Shown here: positions 30,801 to 39,585 of the stretch, one piece after another
How the letters are laid out: every line of letters starts with the position of its first letter
How positions within the stretch are numbered: position 1 is the first letter of the stretch
Assembly (NCBI RefSeq): GCF_900115125.1
Contig: NZ_FOVJ01000009.1
Coordinates: 25,585-89,584 of the forward strand
DNA length: 64,000 nt
Reading direction: 5' to 3'
From: Nitrosospira briensis
GTDB lineage: Bacteria > Pseudomonadota > Gammaproteobacteria > Burkholderiales > Nitrosomonadaceae
Notes under the pieces: model-generated
The model's input: the letters and a program-made list of their open reading frames with translations, nothing else
What the model was told of the DNA's origin: nothing
The model's database searches: none
Made by a program: the position numbers and the translations under genes

Positions 30801-32535
30801 GGTACGGCTCCAGCAGTTCGAGACACCGGTCGAATTCCCGACGAAAAACAGGCTCGTCCTGGTAAAGATCCCGAGCCATATCGACATACTGGGCGCCCTG
30901 CCCCGGAAAAAGAAATGCCACGGGGCGATTTTCGGATGTTACTTGTCCGGTAATAAAACGGTCTGCTGACCGGGTTTCCAAAACATCTATTGCATCACCA
31001 TTGTCCCGGCAGAGCGCGATCGCCCGGTGGGCAAAACCTTTTCTTCCCGTCTGAAGTGTATAAGCTGTGTCCGGCAGCGATAAATCGCGATGCGTTGCCA
31101 GATGGTCATGCGAATGGGCAACCATCGACTCGAGAGCCTTGCTGCTGCGCGCCGACAGCGTGAGCAGTTGCCAGGGGCGGGAGGGGCCGGATGGCTCTAC
31201 CGCCGGCGCTTCTTCCAGAACCACATGGACATTTGTACCCCCGATGCCGAACGAACTCACACCGGCGCGGCGCGGTGTCGATCCGTTCTGCCAATCCTGG
31301 CGCGCGGTGTTGACGTAAAAAGGACTGGCGGGAAAATCGATTTGCGGGTTAGGCTGCTCGAAATTCAGGCTGGGCGGGAGTATGCGGTGTTTCAGCGCCA
31401 TTACCGTTTTGATCAAGCCGGCGACCCCTGCCGCTGCATCGAGGTGGCCCACATTCGTCTTGACTGAGCCGATGGCGCAGAATCCGCGTCCGTCCGTGCT
31501 TTCGCGAAATGCTTGCGTCAATGCCGCGATTTCGATGGGATCCCCTATCGTCGTCCCGGTGCCATGCGCCTCGATGTAACTGATCGTATCGGCAGACACG
31601 TCTGCGATAGCCTGAGCAGCCAGAATCACTTCCGCCTGGCCTTCGACGCTGGGTGCCGTATAACCCACTTTGGCCGAACCATCATTGTTGATTGCCGATC
31701 CTTTGATCACTGCATGAACCGTATCGCCGTCGGCCAGGGCGTCCGCCAGCCGCTTCAGCACAACAATACCCACTCCACTGCCGATCACCGTACCCGCAGC
31801 TCTTGCGTCAAAGGCACGGCAGTGGCCGTCGGGCGAGAGAATGGCGCCGGGCTGGTAACGGTAGCCCCCGTCATGCAACAAATTGACCCAAACGCCTCCA
31901 GCCAGCGCCATATCCGCTTCGTGGTTGAGCAGACCGCGGCAGGCCACGTGTACGGCGGCAAGCGAAGTCGAACAGGCGGTTTGCACAGTGATCCCGGGCC
32001 CGCGCAGATTGAGCTTGTAGGAGACGGTCGTCGTCATGGAATCCTTGTTATTCCCGTTCATCAGGCCCTGCAGGGAAGAAATATCCTCCATGTCCGAAAA
32101 CCGTCCGTTGGAAAACAGGTTCAGCATCAGGTAAGTGTTGACCCCGCATCCGGCATAGACCCCGATGGGGACGGTGCAACGTGAAGCGTCATAGCCCGCG
32201 TCTTCCAAGGCCTGCCACGCCACTTCCAGGAAGAGTCGATGTTGGGGATCCGTTTCCGCAGCCTCTCGCGGGGTATAACCAAAGAAAGAGGCGTCGAAAA
32301 GGTCGACACCAGGTAGTTCGGCGCCCGCTTTGATGTAGTGCGGATCATCCAGCTTCTCGCGTGAAACACCACGCGCCAGCAATTCCTTGTCAGTAAAGAA
32401 GGTGACCGACTCCACCCCATCCTGCACGTTGCGCCAGAAAGCCTCCACGTCATCAGCGCCAGGGAAACGGCCTGCCATCCCGACGATCGCAATATCGATA
32501 TCGGCTCTCTCCGACAGTTCTTCCGTATGATCCAT
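27853..32535 (-). CDS. Type I polyketide synthase module KS-AT-KR-ACP
   Basis: A single 1560-residue extension module. KS with active-site TACSTSLAAVH (~187), EAHGTGTTIGDP and KTNVGHLDAAAG. AT with GHSIGEYVAA (~645) and the HAFH motif, which predicts malonyl-CoA. KR with LITGGLGGIGLTLAEHLA (~1195) and the CSSLAAVAGG..DYCAANAY catalytic region. ACP with LGGDSLLGIQ (~1512). No dehydratase or enoyl reductase, so it should leave a beta-hydroxyl, turning the preceding amino acid into a statine-like gamma-amino-beta-hydroxy unit. The ATG overlaps the stop of the upstream NRPS (TGATG); a TTG one codon earlier is possible. Product is handed to C1 of the next NRPS. Confidence 0.95.
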   Translation of the reverse strand: MDHTEELSERADIDIAIVGMAGRFPGADDVEAFWRNVQDGVESVTFFTDKELLARGVSREKLDDPHYIKAGAELPGVDLFDASFFGYTPREAAETDPQHRLFLEVAWQALEDAGYDASRCTVPIGVYAGCGVNTYLMLNLFSNGRFSDMEDISSLQGLMNGNNKDSMTTTVSYKLNLRGPGITVQTACSTSLAAVHVACRGLLNHEADMALAGGVWVNLLHDGGYRYQPGAILSPDGHCRAFDARAAGTVIGSGVGIVVLKRLADALADGDTVHAVIKGSAINNDGSAKVGYTAPSVEGQAEVILAAQAIADVSADTISYIEAHGTGTTIGDPIEIAALTQAFRESTDGRGFCAIGSVKTNVGHLDAAAGVAGLIKTVMALKHRILPPSLNFEQPNPQIDFPASPFYVNTARQDWQNGSTPRRAGVSSFGIGGTNVHVVLEEAPAVEPSGPSRPWQLLTLSARSSKALESMVAHSHDHLATHRDLSLPDTAYTLQTGRKGFAHRAIALCRDNGDAIDVLETRSADRFITGQVTSENRPVAFLFPGQGAQYVDMARDLYQDEPVFRREFDRCLELLEPYLDFDLRTLLYPAWDEVSDEKLDEARKAELSARLEQTELTQPALFVVEYALARLWMSWGIQPAAMIGHSIGEYVAACLAGVFSLEDALRLVALRGRLLQGMDTGAMLAVMLPEAEISRYLTESCGLAAVNGPELCVLSGSVTAIEALEGDLGNQGIGTRRLHVSHAFHSALVEPMLPAFMDMVSRIKLGQPKIPFLSNLSGDWITSQEATDPNYWKRHLRGTVRFDDGLRELLTNPDRVLLEVGPGETLSTLAKRHPEAKPEQLILSSLPHPGRAHLTQPHFYLCLGRLWLSGAGIDWGNFYADERRCRIPLPTYPFERQSYWVKAKNEERTENAGSGSAGAGPAGYVATSGLQIKDMPAARSLDDWFYTSSWRRGDTLELDGSLPHQAGSLVIFKDERHLGIALIGHLLTLGIKPIVVSTGAAFRRQDKDHYVLRPGERHDYDLLLRNMRNDGRSIGHIFHLWSLTSDDEPSVNMGGQARNFFILFYLAQALESARQLIPTDASVEITVITNQLEDVTGSESLRPDKALLLGPCKVIPQEYPYLTCRLVDVELPSASSVAKNRMVRQILAESQADPVTSVVAYRGPHRWIQTFEPIRCPQPTKTSLRDNGVYLITGGLGGIGLTLAEHLARNHRAKLVLLGRSALPSREHWPKVVSTVEKTDPTRIKIEKVMHLEALGAEVLVLQADVAIQARLKAVVAQARSRFGAIHGVIHSAGEVGSGLISEKTEEMVEKAFAPKVQGTLALHAVFKDEPLDFMLLCSSLAAVAGGLGKVDYCAANAYLDAFASAAARTKDPESTFPVISVNWDGWREVGMAANMAMPQGMGIAPKEGASAFERIVNSMARPQVILSTLDLHARLDQTQEDLLDLVGRPSVLAENGQFEEGGQQRYPRPVLPTAFVAPESELEKSIAEIWQSLLGVDAVGVRDNLFELGGDSLLGIQLLSRVRLAFGVDIGPADLFRSPTIASMAELVETKLLDEIECS

Positions 32536-35500
32536 CAATGATTTCTCCCTGCTCTCTGCTTCCGTTGAATGAAAGCACCTCTCTGCCGCTGCGCCCGCTC
32601 CTGGTGACGATGCAACGATAAGTGCTCGTTGCGATCCTGGCTGAGAAACTTGGCCAGGCCCGCTACCGTGGTGTATCTGAAAAGGTCGATAATGGCGATC
32701 CGGGTTTTCAGGCGCTCTTCAAGCTTGCCTTGGACCCTGATGAGCAACAGCGAATGCCCGCCGAGATCAAAAAAGTTGTTGTGTAGTCCTACACGCGGAA
32801 GCTCCAGGACTTCCCCCCAGATTTCCGAGATCATCGTTTCCGTAGCGTCGATCGGAGGCTGGTAATCCAGGTGATCAAACTGCTCCGCCGAAGGTAAGGG
32901 CAGGGCATTACGGTCGACTTTACCATTGGGGCTGAGCGGCAGCGCATCGAGCAGCACGAACGAACCGGGAAGCATGTAATCCGGGAGCACAGCAGCGAGC
33001 GCGGCCTTAAGCATGGATGCGTTGAGTACCACGCCTTCGTGAGGAGCTACATATGCGACGAGGCGCGTCCCACTGGGGCTTCCCTGCGCCAACACCGCCG
33101 CTTCGCGCACACCCATCTGGGACAATAGTTGGCCTTCGATCTCACCCAACTCAACCCGGAAACCCCGGACCTTGACCTGATGATCCAGCCGGCCGATGTA
33201 TTCGAGTTGACCATCGCGCCGCCAGCGCACGCGATCTCCCGTTCGGTAAAGGCGCCGCCCCTCTTCCTGGGTAAACGGGTCGGCGATGAAGCGATCTGCG
33301 GTAAGACCGGGACGACCGAGATACCCTCGCGCCAGGCCCGATCCGCCGATATAGAGTTCGCCAGCACAGCCTGGAGGAACAATATTGAGCTCCTCATCGA
33401 GCACATATAACTTCCGGTCGCCGACGGGTCGCCCGATTGGGGCAAAATCACCGGCGAATTCCGTCCCAGTAGCTTGAGAGGTGGGGGCTATCCAGGCGGC
33501 TGGCGTAATGACAGTCTCGGTTGGTCCATAAGCATTTACAAGGCGAGCATTCGGAAAAGCCGCTTGCGTAGCCGCCAAGTCGGCTGCAAACCACGCCTCC
33601 CCGCCCGCTATGCAAGTACGGACCGAGGAGGCGTCATCAGGCAGCAATGGAAGCAGCAGACGTAAATAAGCAGGCGGCAAATGCAGTGTGGTTATGCGAT
33701 GCCCTCCGATCCGATCGACAAAACCATCGCCGGCAAGGTCTGTTGCCGATGAGATGACAAGGGTTGCGCCTTCACACAACGGGGTAATCCATTGTTCTGC
33801 GGCAGCGTCGAAATTCATCGAGAAAAACATGAGTTCGCGATCGCCCGGCCGCACGTCGTAGATTTCCCTAATAGCGGCCAGATGCATTGCCAGGGGACCG
33901 TGGCTCACACCCACCCCCTTGGGCCTGCCGGTCGATCCGGAGGTATAAATCACATATGCGAGGTTATCGGGATGCAGCGCGATCTCCGGGTTGGTCTCGA
34001 TACCGCCATTCAAGTCAAGCGTATCCAGTTCCAGCACCAGCAAATCTGCCGAATCCTGGATACGATCCCTGAGATGGGATTGCGTCAACAGCAGCCGGAC
34101 GGCGCTGTCCTCCACCAGATAGTTGAGGCGTTCGCGCGGATAGTCGGGATCGAGCGGTACGTAAGCGCCCCCTGCTTTGAGGATGGCAAGCAGGCCGACG
34201 ATCATTTCAATGGAGCGTTCCACCGCGATGCCGACCTTTATTTCCGGCTTGACACCCAGCCGGACGAGCCGGTGGGCCAAGCCGTTAGATCGACAATTTA
34301 GCTCCCGATAGGTTAACTCAGTATCCGCGAAAATCAGGGCGCAGGCGTGGGGGTGTTTTTCCGCCTGCCGCTCTATAAGCTGGTGTACCGGTTGATAAGC
34401 CAGTTGATGAACTGAAGGGCGAGGCTCATTTGTTCCCCAGGCTTGGAGTTTAGCGGTATCGCTTTCATTTAGCAGGCCAACATCCCCGATTGCCGTCCCC
34501 GGCTGTTCGGCGAGTGTGCGGAGCATGCTGACGTAGTGACGCCCCAGTCGCTCAACAGTCGTGATATCGAAGAGTTCGGATGCGTAGATGAAGCTTGCGC
34601 TAACGCTGCCGACTGGCGACTCGACCGTCTCCAGTATGAGTTCGAACTGGGCTGCCTGCTCGCGAAGGGGGTAGTCCACCATCTTCAGCGTCTTGATCTG
34701 CTCGAGCTTGCGGCGGTCGCTGATCAGGTGATTGATCGTTACCTGAAACAGCGGGCTGTGGCTCAAGCTCCGCTTGGGCTGCAATGCTTCGACCAGTTGC
34801 TCGAATGGCAAATCCTGATGGGCTTGGGCATCAATTGCCGCTTCCCTTATTTGACCCAGAAGAGCCGACAGTGCCATACGGGCGTCAATCTTGCCGCGCA
34901 ATACCTGGGTGTTCACAAAAAAACCAATCAACCCAGCGGTTTCAATCCGGTTGCGATTGGCAACCGGTACGCCAACGCGAATATCCTGCTGTCCCGTGTG
35001 GCGGTAGAGCAACGCCTGAAAGGCGGCCATCAATGCCATGAAAAGCGTTGCACCCCGGCTTTGAGCAAGTCTACGCAAACTGCTCAACACATCGGGCGGC
35101 AGATCGAAGACGTGGCGTTCCGCCTGATAATTTGCAACTGCCGGCCTTGGACGGTCCGCGGGCAGTTCCAATACCGGATGCTCGTTACCCAGGTAATCGC
35201 GCCAGTACCCCAATTGCCTGTCTTTCTCCCCCTCTTCCAGCCAGTTGCGCTGCCAGCTGGCATAGTCGGCATATCGGATCGGCAGCGCATCGAGACGAGG
35301 CGTTTCGCCTTGCGCATGAGCCACGTAGCCAGCGGCGAGTTCATCAAGCAATATCTGCATCGAGGCCCCATCCGAGATGATGTGATGCATGACCATCACC
35401 AGGATATGTTCATCCCCATGCTGAACCTCCTGCCCACGCCCGTCCTCTCGCATCAGGATCAACGCCACTCGCAGCAGTGGGCCTCGGGTGAGATCGAAGG

Positions 35501-37892
35501 GGATTGAAATAAAGCGTTCCGCCTCTTCCCGCGCTCGCGCTTCCTGCTCTGGCCCGGGCGTTTGGGTCAAATCTATTCGCGAAATGCGTAATTCCGATAC
35601 CGGCTGGATCATCTGCTCAACCGATCCATCCTCTCCCGAGCGAAAAATCGTGCGCAAGGATTCGTGGCGCGCGACCAACCCGTCGAAGCTCGCCTGCAAT
35701 GCCGGCACATCCAAAGGTCCCCACACTCGCAGCGCATGCTTGATATGGTATGCCGTGGACGACGGGTCCAGTCGCCAGAGAAACCATAGACGCTGCTGGC
35801 CGAAAGACAGGGGCGACGAGCTGTCTGCGTTAACTGCGTTAATCCTGAACGCGACCGGAAACAGGCTGACGCTGGCGGTGCGCGGTAGAGCACCTGCAGA
35901 CAGAACCCGCCTGATTTCGACTGCACACTCGTGCAACCTTGGATTTTCAAACAGACTGCGTATGGGAAAATCGATATTCCATTGCTCTTCAATACGCGCC
36001 ACAGCCTGAACCGCTGCGAGCGAATTTCCGCCACTGGCAAAAAAATGGTCCTCGCGCCCCGGTCGCCCCCGGTTCAGGACGGTTTCCCATATGCCCCCGA
36101 GCTTAATCTCGGTTTCATCTGCCAGGGCCGGTGCGGCTTTATCGCTGCCGCCGACCACATAATCGCCGAACTCGTAAATTGCATAGGCGTCAAGCGCGCG
36201 CTCTCGCCATCCTTGCCTACACGCGGCCCGCTGTAATTTTCCACTGGAGGTCTTGGGCAGTCCCCCGGGGTTCAGCAGCACGACAACCGACAAAGGCTCG
36301 TGGCAGCTTCCGCTTACGGCTTCGCTCACTGCTTGCACTAAAGTTTCGACGGCAATAAGCTTCTGCATACCGCGGGATATCTCCACGGCTATTCCAATGC
36401 CTTCCCCATTTTCAGTTTCTACCGAAAATGCGGCAACCCTGCCCTTTCGCGCGGCCTCAACCTCATCTTCAACTACCTGTTCGAGGTCCTGCGGGTAAAT
36501 GTTCTGGCCGCGTATGATGATAAGATCCTTGTGCCGTCCCGCGATATAAACTTGCCCTTTATAGAAGAATCCGAGATCGCCTGTGCGCAACCAGCGCTCG
36601 CCTTCATGGATAACGAACGTGTCGGCCGTTTCCCTGGCGCGCCGCCAGTAGCCAAGGGTAAGACTTGCCCCGCCTATCCAGATCTCACCCACCTGGCAGT
36701 CGGGCAATGCGGCAAATGTTTCCGGATTCGTCATCCTGACGGCATGACCTGGTACGGGCACTCCGCAGGCGACCAGCCATGTTCCTTCCTCCGCCACCTC
36801 GGCAATGCCTTGCGCCAGCATCTCGGTCGAGAAGCAATGTGCCTCTACTCCGTCTCCGCGCGTGCCACCGGTAATCATCAGTGTTGCTTCCGCCAGTCCA
36901 TAACAGGGATAAATGGTCCCCGTGGAGAATCCCACCGGCGCGAAGCGCTTCATGAACGCCCTCATAGCGCTGTAACGAACCGGTTCCGCCCCACAAAAGG
37001 CGACCCTCCACGCCGACAAGTCCAGGCCCTGCAACTGCGCATCTCTTACACGCTCGACGCAAAGCTGAAAAGCGAAGTTTGGCGCGCCGCTGATTGTCGC
37101 CCGATGGCGCGAGATGGTCTCGAGCCATCGTACCGGTCGTTCGATGAAAAACTTGGGTGTGAGTAAAATGGCAGGGATTCCCCGGTGGACAGGCTGCAGC
37201 AAACCGGCAATCAGCCCCAGATCGTGGTAAAGGGGCAGCCAACTGACGAATACATCGTCTTCGCTGATGGACAAACTTTGCTCGAAAGTCTGTTCATTCA
37301 CCATCAGGTTGCCATGGCTGACCATTACCCCTTTTGGTGTAGAAGTAGACCCTGAGGTATATTGCAGGAAGGCAATGTCCTCACCTTCCGGGACAAATGA
37401 GCGCCAGGCCGATGCGCCGCCAAGATCGACCGCATCCACCGCAAGCACCGTAGCTTTAGCGAATGGCGCCAGGGCTGCGCTATTGATCATTGGCAAGATT
37501 TCGCTCGTGGTAAGGATACAACGCGCCTCGGCATCGGATGCGATGGCTAGCAACCGGGCCAAATGCCGTTCGCGCACCGATTCCGGCGGAAAAACAGGCA
37601 CGGCAATCAGGCCTGCGTAAAGGCAGGCAAAGAAGGCAATGACGTAATGCTCATCGTTATCGAGCAACAGCAATGCCCGCTCACCGGCTGCAAAACGCTC
37701 CTGTAATGTAGCAGCCAGCGCCCGGACATGGTGATCCAGGGTTCCATAATCGATCTTTTTATCGACCGCGGCGTCCCCCTCCTGATGCACCGCAATCAAT
37801 GCAGTATCGCCTGCGCGCTCGACCGCAAGGCTCCGCAGATGCGTTACCATGTCTGCGGGATAAGTACGAGAGGAAAATGATCTTTGATTCAT
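32535..37892 (-). CDS. Loading NRPS: FAAL-ACP-C-A-T
   Basis: A 1785-residue starter enzyme. A fatty acyl-AMP ligase domain (residues 1 to ~590; TSGSTSTPKG ~181, PLYHDLGLIAGLLQP, CYGLAEATL) activates a free fatty acid. ACP (ASGGNSLAAVQ, ~622), condensation domain (HHIISDGAS ~837), adenylation domain (TSGSTGRPKG ~1321) and carrier (LGGHSLLLI ~1712) follow. The pocket code reads DAEHIGAITK; Glu at position 239 suggests a basic side chain such as ornithine or its hydroxamate, but I know no exact match. The ATG at 37892 (MNQRSFSSRTY) has AAGGG upstream; an earlier in-frame GTG/ATG at 37934 was not preferred. It sets the lipid tail and first residue. Confidence 0.94.
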   Translation of the reverse strand: MNQRSFSSRTYPADMVTHLRSLAVERAGDTALIAVHQEGDAAVDKKIDYGTLDHHVRALAATLQERFAAGERALLLLDNDEHYVIAFFACLYAGLIAVPVFPPESVRERHLARLLAIASDAEARCILTTSEILPMINSAALAPFAKATVLAVDAVDLGGASAWRSFVPEGEDIAFLQYTSGSTSTPKGVMVSHGNLMVNEQTFEQSLSISEDDVFVSWLPLYHDLGLIAGLLQPVHRGIPAILLTPKFFIERPVRWLETISRHRATISGAPNFAFQLCVERVRDAQLQGLDLSAWRVAFCGAEPVRYSAMRAFMKRFAPVGFSTGTIYPCYGLAEATLMITGGTRGDGVEAHCFSTEMLAQGIAEVAEEGTWLVACGVPVPGHAVRMTNPETFAALPDCQVGEIWIGGASLTLGYWRRARETADTFVIHEGERWLRTGDLGFFYKGQVYIAGRHKDLIIIRGQNIYPQDLEQVVEDEVEAARKGRVAAFSVETENGEGIGIAVEISRGMQKLIAVETLVQAVSEAVSGSCHEPLSVVVLLNPGGLPKTSSGKLQRAACRQGWRERALDAYAIYEFGDYVVGGSDKAAPALADETEIKLGGIWETVLNRGRPGREDHFFASGGNSLAAVQAVARIEEQWNIDFPIRSLFENPRLHECAVEIRRVLSAGALPRTASVSLFPVAFRINAVNADSSSPLSFGQQRLWFLWRLDPSSTAYHIKHALRVWGPLDVPALQASFDGLVARHESLRTIFRSGEDGSVEQMIQPVSELRISRIDLTQTPGPEQEARAREEAERFISIPFDLTRGPLLRVALILMREDGRGQEVQHGDEHILVMVMHHIISDGASMQILLDELAAGYVAHAQGETPRLDALPIRYADYASWQRNWLEEGEKDRQLGYWRDYLGNEHPVLELPADRPRPAVANYQAERHVFDLPPDVLSSLRRLAQSRGATLFMALMAAFQALLYRHTGQQDIRVGVPVANRNRIETAGLIGFFVNTQVLRGKIDARMALSALLGQIREAAIDAQAHQDLPFEQLVEALQPKRSLSHSPLFQVTINHLISDRRKLEQIKTLKMVDYPLREQAAQFELILETVESPVGSVSASFIYASELFDITTVERLGRHYVSMLRTLAEQPGTAIGDVGLLNESDTAKLQAWGTNEPRPSVHQLAYQPVHQLIERQAEKHPHACALIFADTELTYRELNCRSNGLAHRLVRLGVKPEIKVGIAVERSIEMIVGLLAILKAGGAYVPLDPDYPRERLNYLVEDSAVRLLLTQSHLRDRIQDSADLLVLELDTLDLNGGIETNPEIALHPDNLAYVIYTSGSTGRPKGVGVSHGPLAMHLAAIREIYDVRPGDRELMFFSMNFDAAAEQWITPLCEGATLVISSATDLAGDGFVDRIGGHRITTLHLPPAYLRLLLPLLPDDASSVRTCIAGGEAWFAADLAATQAAFPNARLVNAYGPTETVITPAAWIAPTSQATGTEFAGDFAPIGRPVGDRKLYVLDEELNIVPPGCAGELYIGGSGLARGYLGRPGLTADRFIADPFTQEEGRRLYRTGDRVRWRRDGQLEYIGRLDHQVKVRGFRVELGEIEGQLLSQMGVREAAVLAQGSPSGTRLVAYVAPHEGVVLNASMLKAALAAVLPDYMLPGSFVLLDALPLSPNGKVDRNALPLPSAEQFDHLDYQPPIDATETMISEIWGEVLELPRVGLHNNFFDLGGHSLLLIRVQGKLEERLKTRIAIIDLFRYTTVAGLAKFLSQDRNEHLSLHRHQERAQRQRGAFIQRKQRAGRNH

Positions 37893-37958
37893 CGTAACCC
37901 TTTCAAGTGGCTCGGAACTGCCGAAACAATCCATACTTCTACGCCGGATGGAACAGTG

Positions 37959-38696
37959 TCAGATAGAGATAAGAGCTGAATGCGAGGGTGCAATGGCATT
38001 GCCTGCCAGACGCTGCACCAGAACGGGAAGAAATGCGTCTTCGTGCTGCCGCAGAAAGAAATGACCGCCCTCAAACCAGTCCACAGAGAAATCCGCCGCA
38101 CTCTCGGATCGCCACGCGTCCAGTTTGGATGGACGAATCTCATCGGCGCGCCCACCAAAAACATGTATCGGTATCGGTAGCGGAGGTAACTCCGTATACC
38201 GAAAGCTTGCGCAGATGCGATAATCCATGCCGAGCAAACTGAGCGTCATGGAGAGCAGTTCTGGATTCTCGAATACTTCTTCCGGTGTTCCTTTCTGCTT
38301 GCGAAGGTCTGCAATGAGGGCGGCATCGCTATCCTTGTCGGCATACCGTTTCGCATCCTGCCGGGAGGGCGCTGCACAAGCTGATAACAGCAAGGCGATG
38401 GGCAGCGGACGCTTTCTCGTTTGCATGTAGTGCGCAATCCGATAAGCCAGCAGCGCCCCCATGCTGTGCCCGAAAAGTGCATACCGCTGCGGCGGGTACA
38501 TTTCAAACTCATCGCACAAGCGTGCAGCGAGTGCATCGAAAGACCTCTCGGGTGCTTCATTCAAACGTCCGCCGCGGCCAGGTAATTCGATTGGCTGGAT
38601 CTGGACCCATGAGGGTAGCCTCCTCCGCCACCTGAGATACATAGCGGCACTGGCGCCGGCACAAGGCAGGCTGAAAAGCGTTAGCGGGGCAGGCAT
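37959..38696 (-). CDS. Type II thioesterase
   Basis: A 245-residue editing thioesterase of the GrsT/PchC family that removes wrong acyl groups from carrier domains. N-terminal LFSLPCAGASAAMYLRW, nucleophile motif ALFGHSMGALLAYR (Ser about residue 97), acid region GGRADEIRP and His in EGGHFFLRQH. Its ATG overlaps the stop of the mbtH gene by one base (TGATG), so the two are coupled. It is followed by the loading NRPS. Confidence 0.94.
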   Translation of the reverse strand: MPAPLTLFSLPCAGASAAMYLRWRRRLPSWVQIQPIELPGRGGRLNEAPERSFDALAARLCDEFEMYPPQRYALFGHSMGALLAYRIAHYMQTRKRPLPIALLLSACAAPSRQDAKRYADKDSDAALIADLRKQKGTPEEVFENPELLSMTLSLLGMDYRICASFRYTELPPLPIPIHVFGGRADEIRPSKLDAWRSESAADFSVDWFEGGHFFLRQHEDAFLPVLVQRLAGNAIAPSHSALISI

Positions 38697-38926
38697 CAGC
38701 GCATTTCAACCGCGGCTTGTTCTTCCATGAAGCGCCGCAAGCTAAGTGGACGCATATCGGTCCAGACTTTTTCAACATATTCCAGACAGCTTTTCTTGCT
38801 CCCCAGGACTCCGGTATCGCTCCATCCGCCAGGGATGGCTTTCCAATCAGGCCAGATTGAGTACTGCTCTTCGTGATTGATTAAAACGCGAAACATCCCA
38901 TCTTCGCGGTCAAGGCAACTGGTCAT
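38696..38926 (-). CDS. MbtH-like protein
   Basis: A 76-residue activator that binds and stabilises NRPS adenylation domains. It begins [15 protein letters not shown] and has the three conserved Trp regions: [13 protein letters not shown] and [19 protein letters not shown] lies nine bases before the ATG. It is the first gene of the five-gene NRPS/PKS operon running to 15804. Confidence 0.95.
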   Translation of the reverse strand: MTSCLDREDGMFRVLINHEEQYSIWPDWKAIPGGWSDTGVLGSKKSCLEYVEKVWTDMRPLSLRRFMEEQAAVEMR

Positions 38927-39253
38927 GGCTTTTTTCCTAGGTTTGGTTCAGATTCACACAAAATCGAAATGCGTCTTAGTCTTATTTAGCTAGACGATTC
39001 AGCACGCCGGGAATTCAAGAAAATTGATTGGTGCTTACCTGAAGCTTCTGAAATTCGGCACCCGAAGCACGCCCAGCACCGGGCGCCGCCTGGCGAAGGG
39101 AATTTTCAACGATCGAATCCGCTTCCCGAGTCGGTTGTTCAGGTTTTTTCAGCAGGGGTTACACAGGTCAACCCATGCGCCTTGAAATGACGCGGGAAAA
39201 AGACCGCGGTCAGGTGCAGGGGGTTGCCGAAAATGATGCGAATTACAGTGCGA
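38927..39253 (-). promoter_or_regulatory. Leader and promoter region of the NRPS operon
   Basis: A 327-base gap without a convincing gene. On the minus strand GCTAAATAAGACTAAGACGCATTTCGA lies about 40-60 bases before the mbtH ATG. Its TAAAT (38984-38988) resembles the -35 element of PvdS-type iron-starvation sigma promoters, but the expected CGT -10 is not clean (CGA at 17 bases). No Fur-like box was seen here, unlike the other operons of the island. The GC-rich stretch 39070-39110 can fold but has no T-run. Confidence 0.35.
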
Positions 39254-39463
39254 TCATTCATTCGAAGGCGGGGTGGATGATGGAACGAAGACCGCAAGCA
39301 ACCAGATGCGCGAGGCTTCTTCATAGGCGGCTCTATGAGAGGAATCCTGGTTCAGCCATGCGATCAGTTCTTTGAGGTCGGCGGAATTTGACGACCCATG
39401 CTCTCGTATTACCCACTCCACCGCTGTTTTCCAGACTATATCTTCTCGTTGCACGCCGGCCAC
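39254..39463 (-). CDS. Stand-alone FecR N-terminal (DUF4880) domain protein
   Basis: A 69-residue protein with the hallmark pattern of the cytoplasmic sigma-binding domain of FecR/PupR/FpvR: WKTAVEWVIREHG..SADLKELIAWLNQDSSHRAAYEEASRIW. A full FecR (about 300 residues) would continue into a membrane helix and periplasmic domain; here the frame ends soon after (VPSSTPPSNE) and no continuation was found in the other frames downstream. It lies 122 bases after the ECF sigma gene in the same direction. The start is GTG at 39463 with a weak ribosome binding site; a second GTG three codons later is possible. It is either a real minimal regulator or a truncated remnant. Confidence 0.7.
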   Translation of the reverse strand: MAGVQREDIVWKTAVEWVIREHGSSNSADLKELIAWLNQDSSHRAAYEEASRIWLLAVFVPSSTPPSNE

Positions 39464-39522
39464 ACATCCATGTGAAATTGGTTCGACTTATCCCAATCAT
39501 GAATCCATCGATTTTCGTGTTT

Positions 39523-39536
39523 AGCCCGTTAGGGCT
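39523..39536 (-). terminator. Small stem-loop after sigma gene
   Basis: AGCCC GTTA GGGCT forms a short hairpin between the ECF sigma gene and the FecR-like gene. There is no clear T-run on the minus strand, so it may attenuate rather than end transcription. Confidence 0.35.
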
Positions 39537-39585
39537 TGAAAATCAGTATAGTGGATATGTCGCGCCTCAAGGATAAATATGCGAA

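Noticed and set aside
31513..32184. Plus-strand frame antisense to the ketosynthase.
   Set aside because: Shadow of the KS coding sequence, with His/Gln/Arg-rich low-information translation and no ribosome binding site.
34536..35507. Long plus-strand open frame (about 320 codons) antisense to the loading NRPS.
   Set aside because: It mirrors the condensation domain codons of a certain gene, has no recognisable motif, and similar antisense frames occur along all the GC-rich NRPS/PKS genes.
39139..39324. 61-codon minus-strand frame after the FecR-like domain, considered as a frameshifted continuation of FecR.
   Set aside because: It overlaps the end of the domain but shows no membrane helix or FecR periplasmic motif, so a simple frameshift does not restore FecR.
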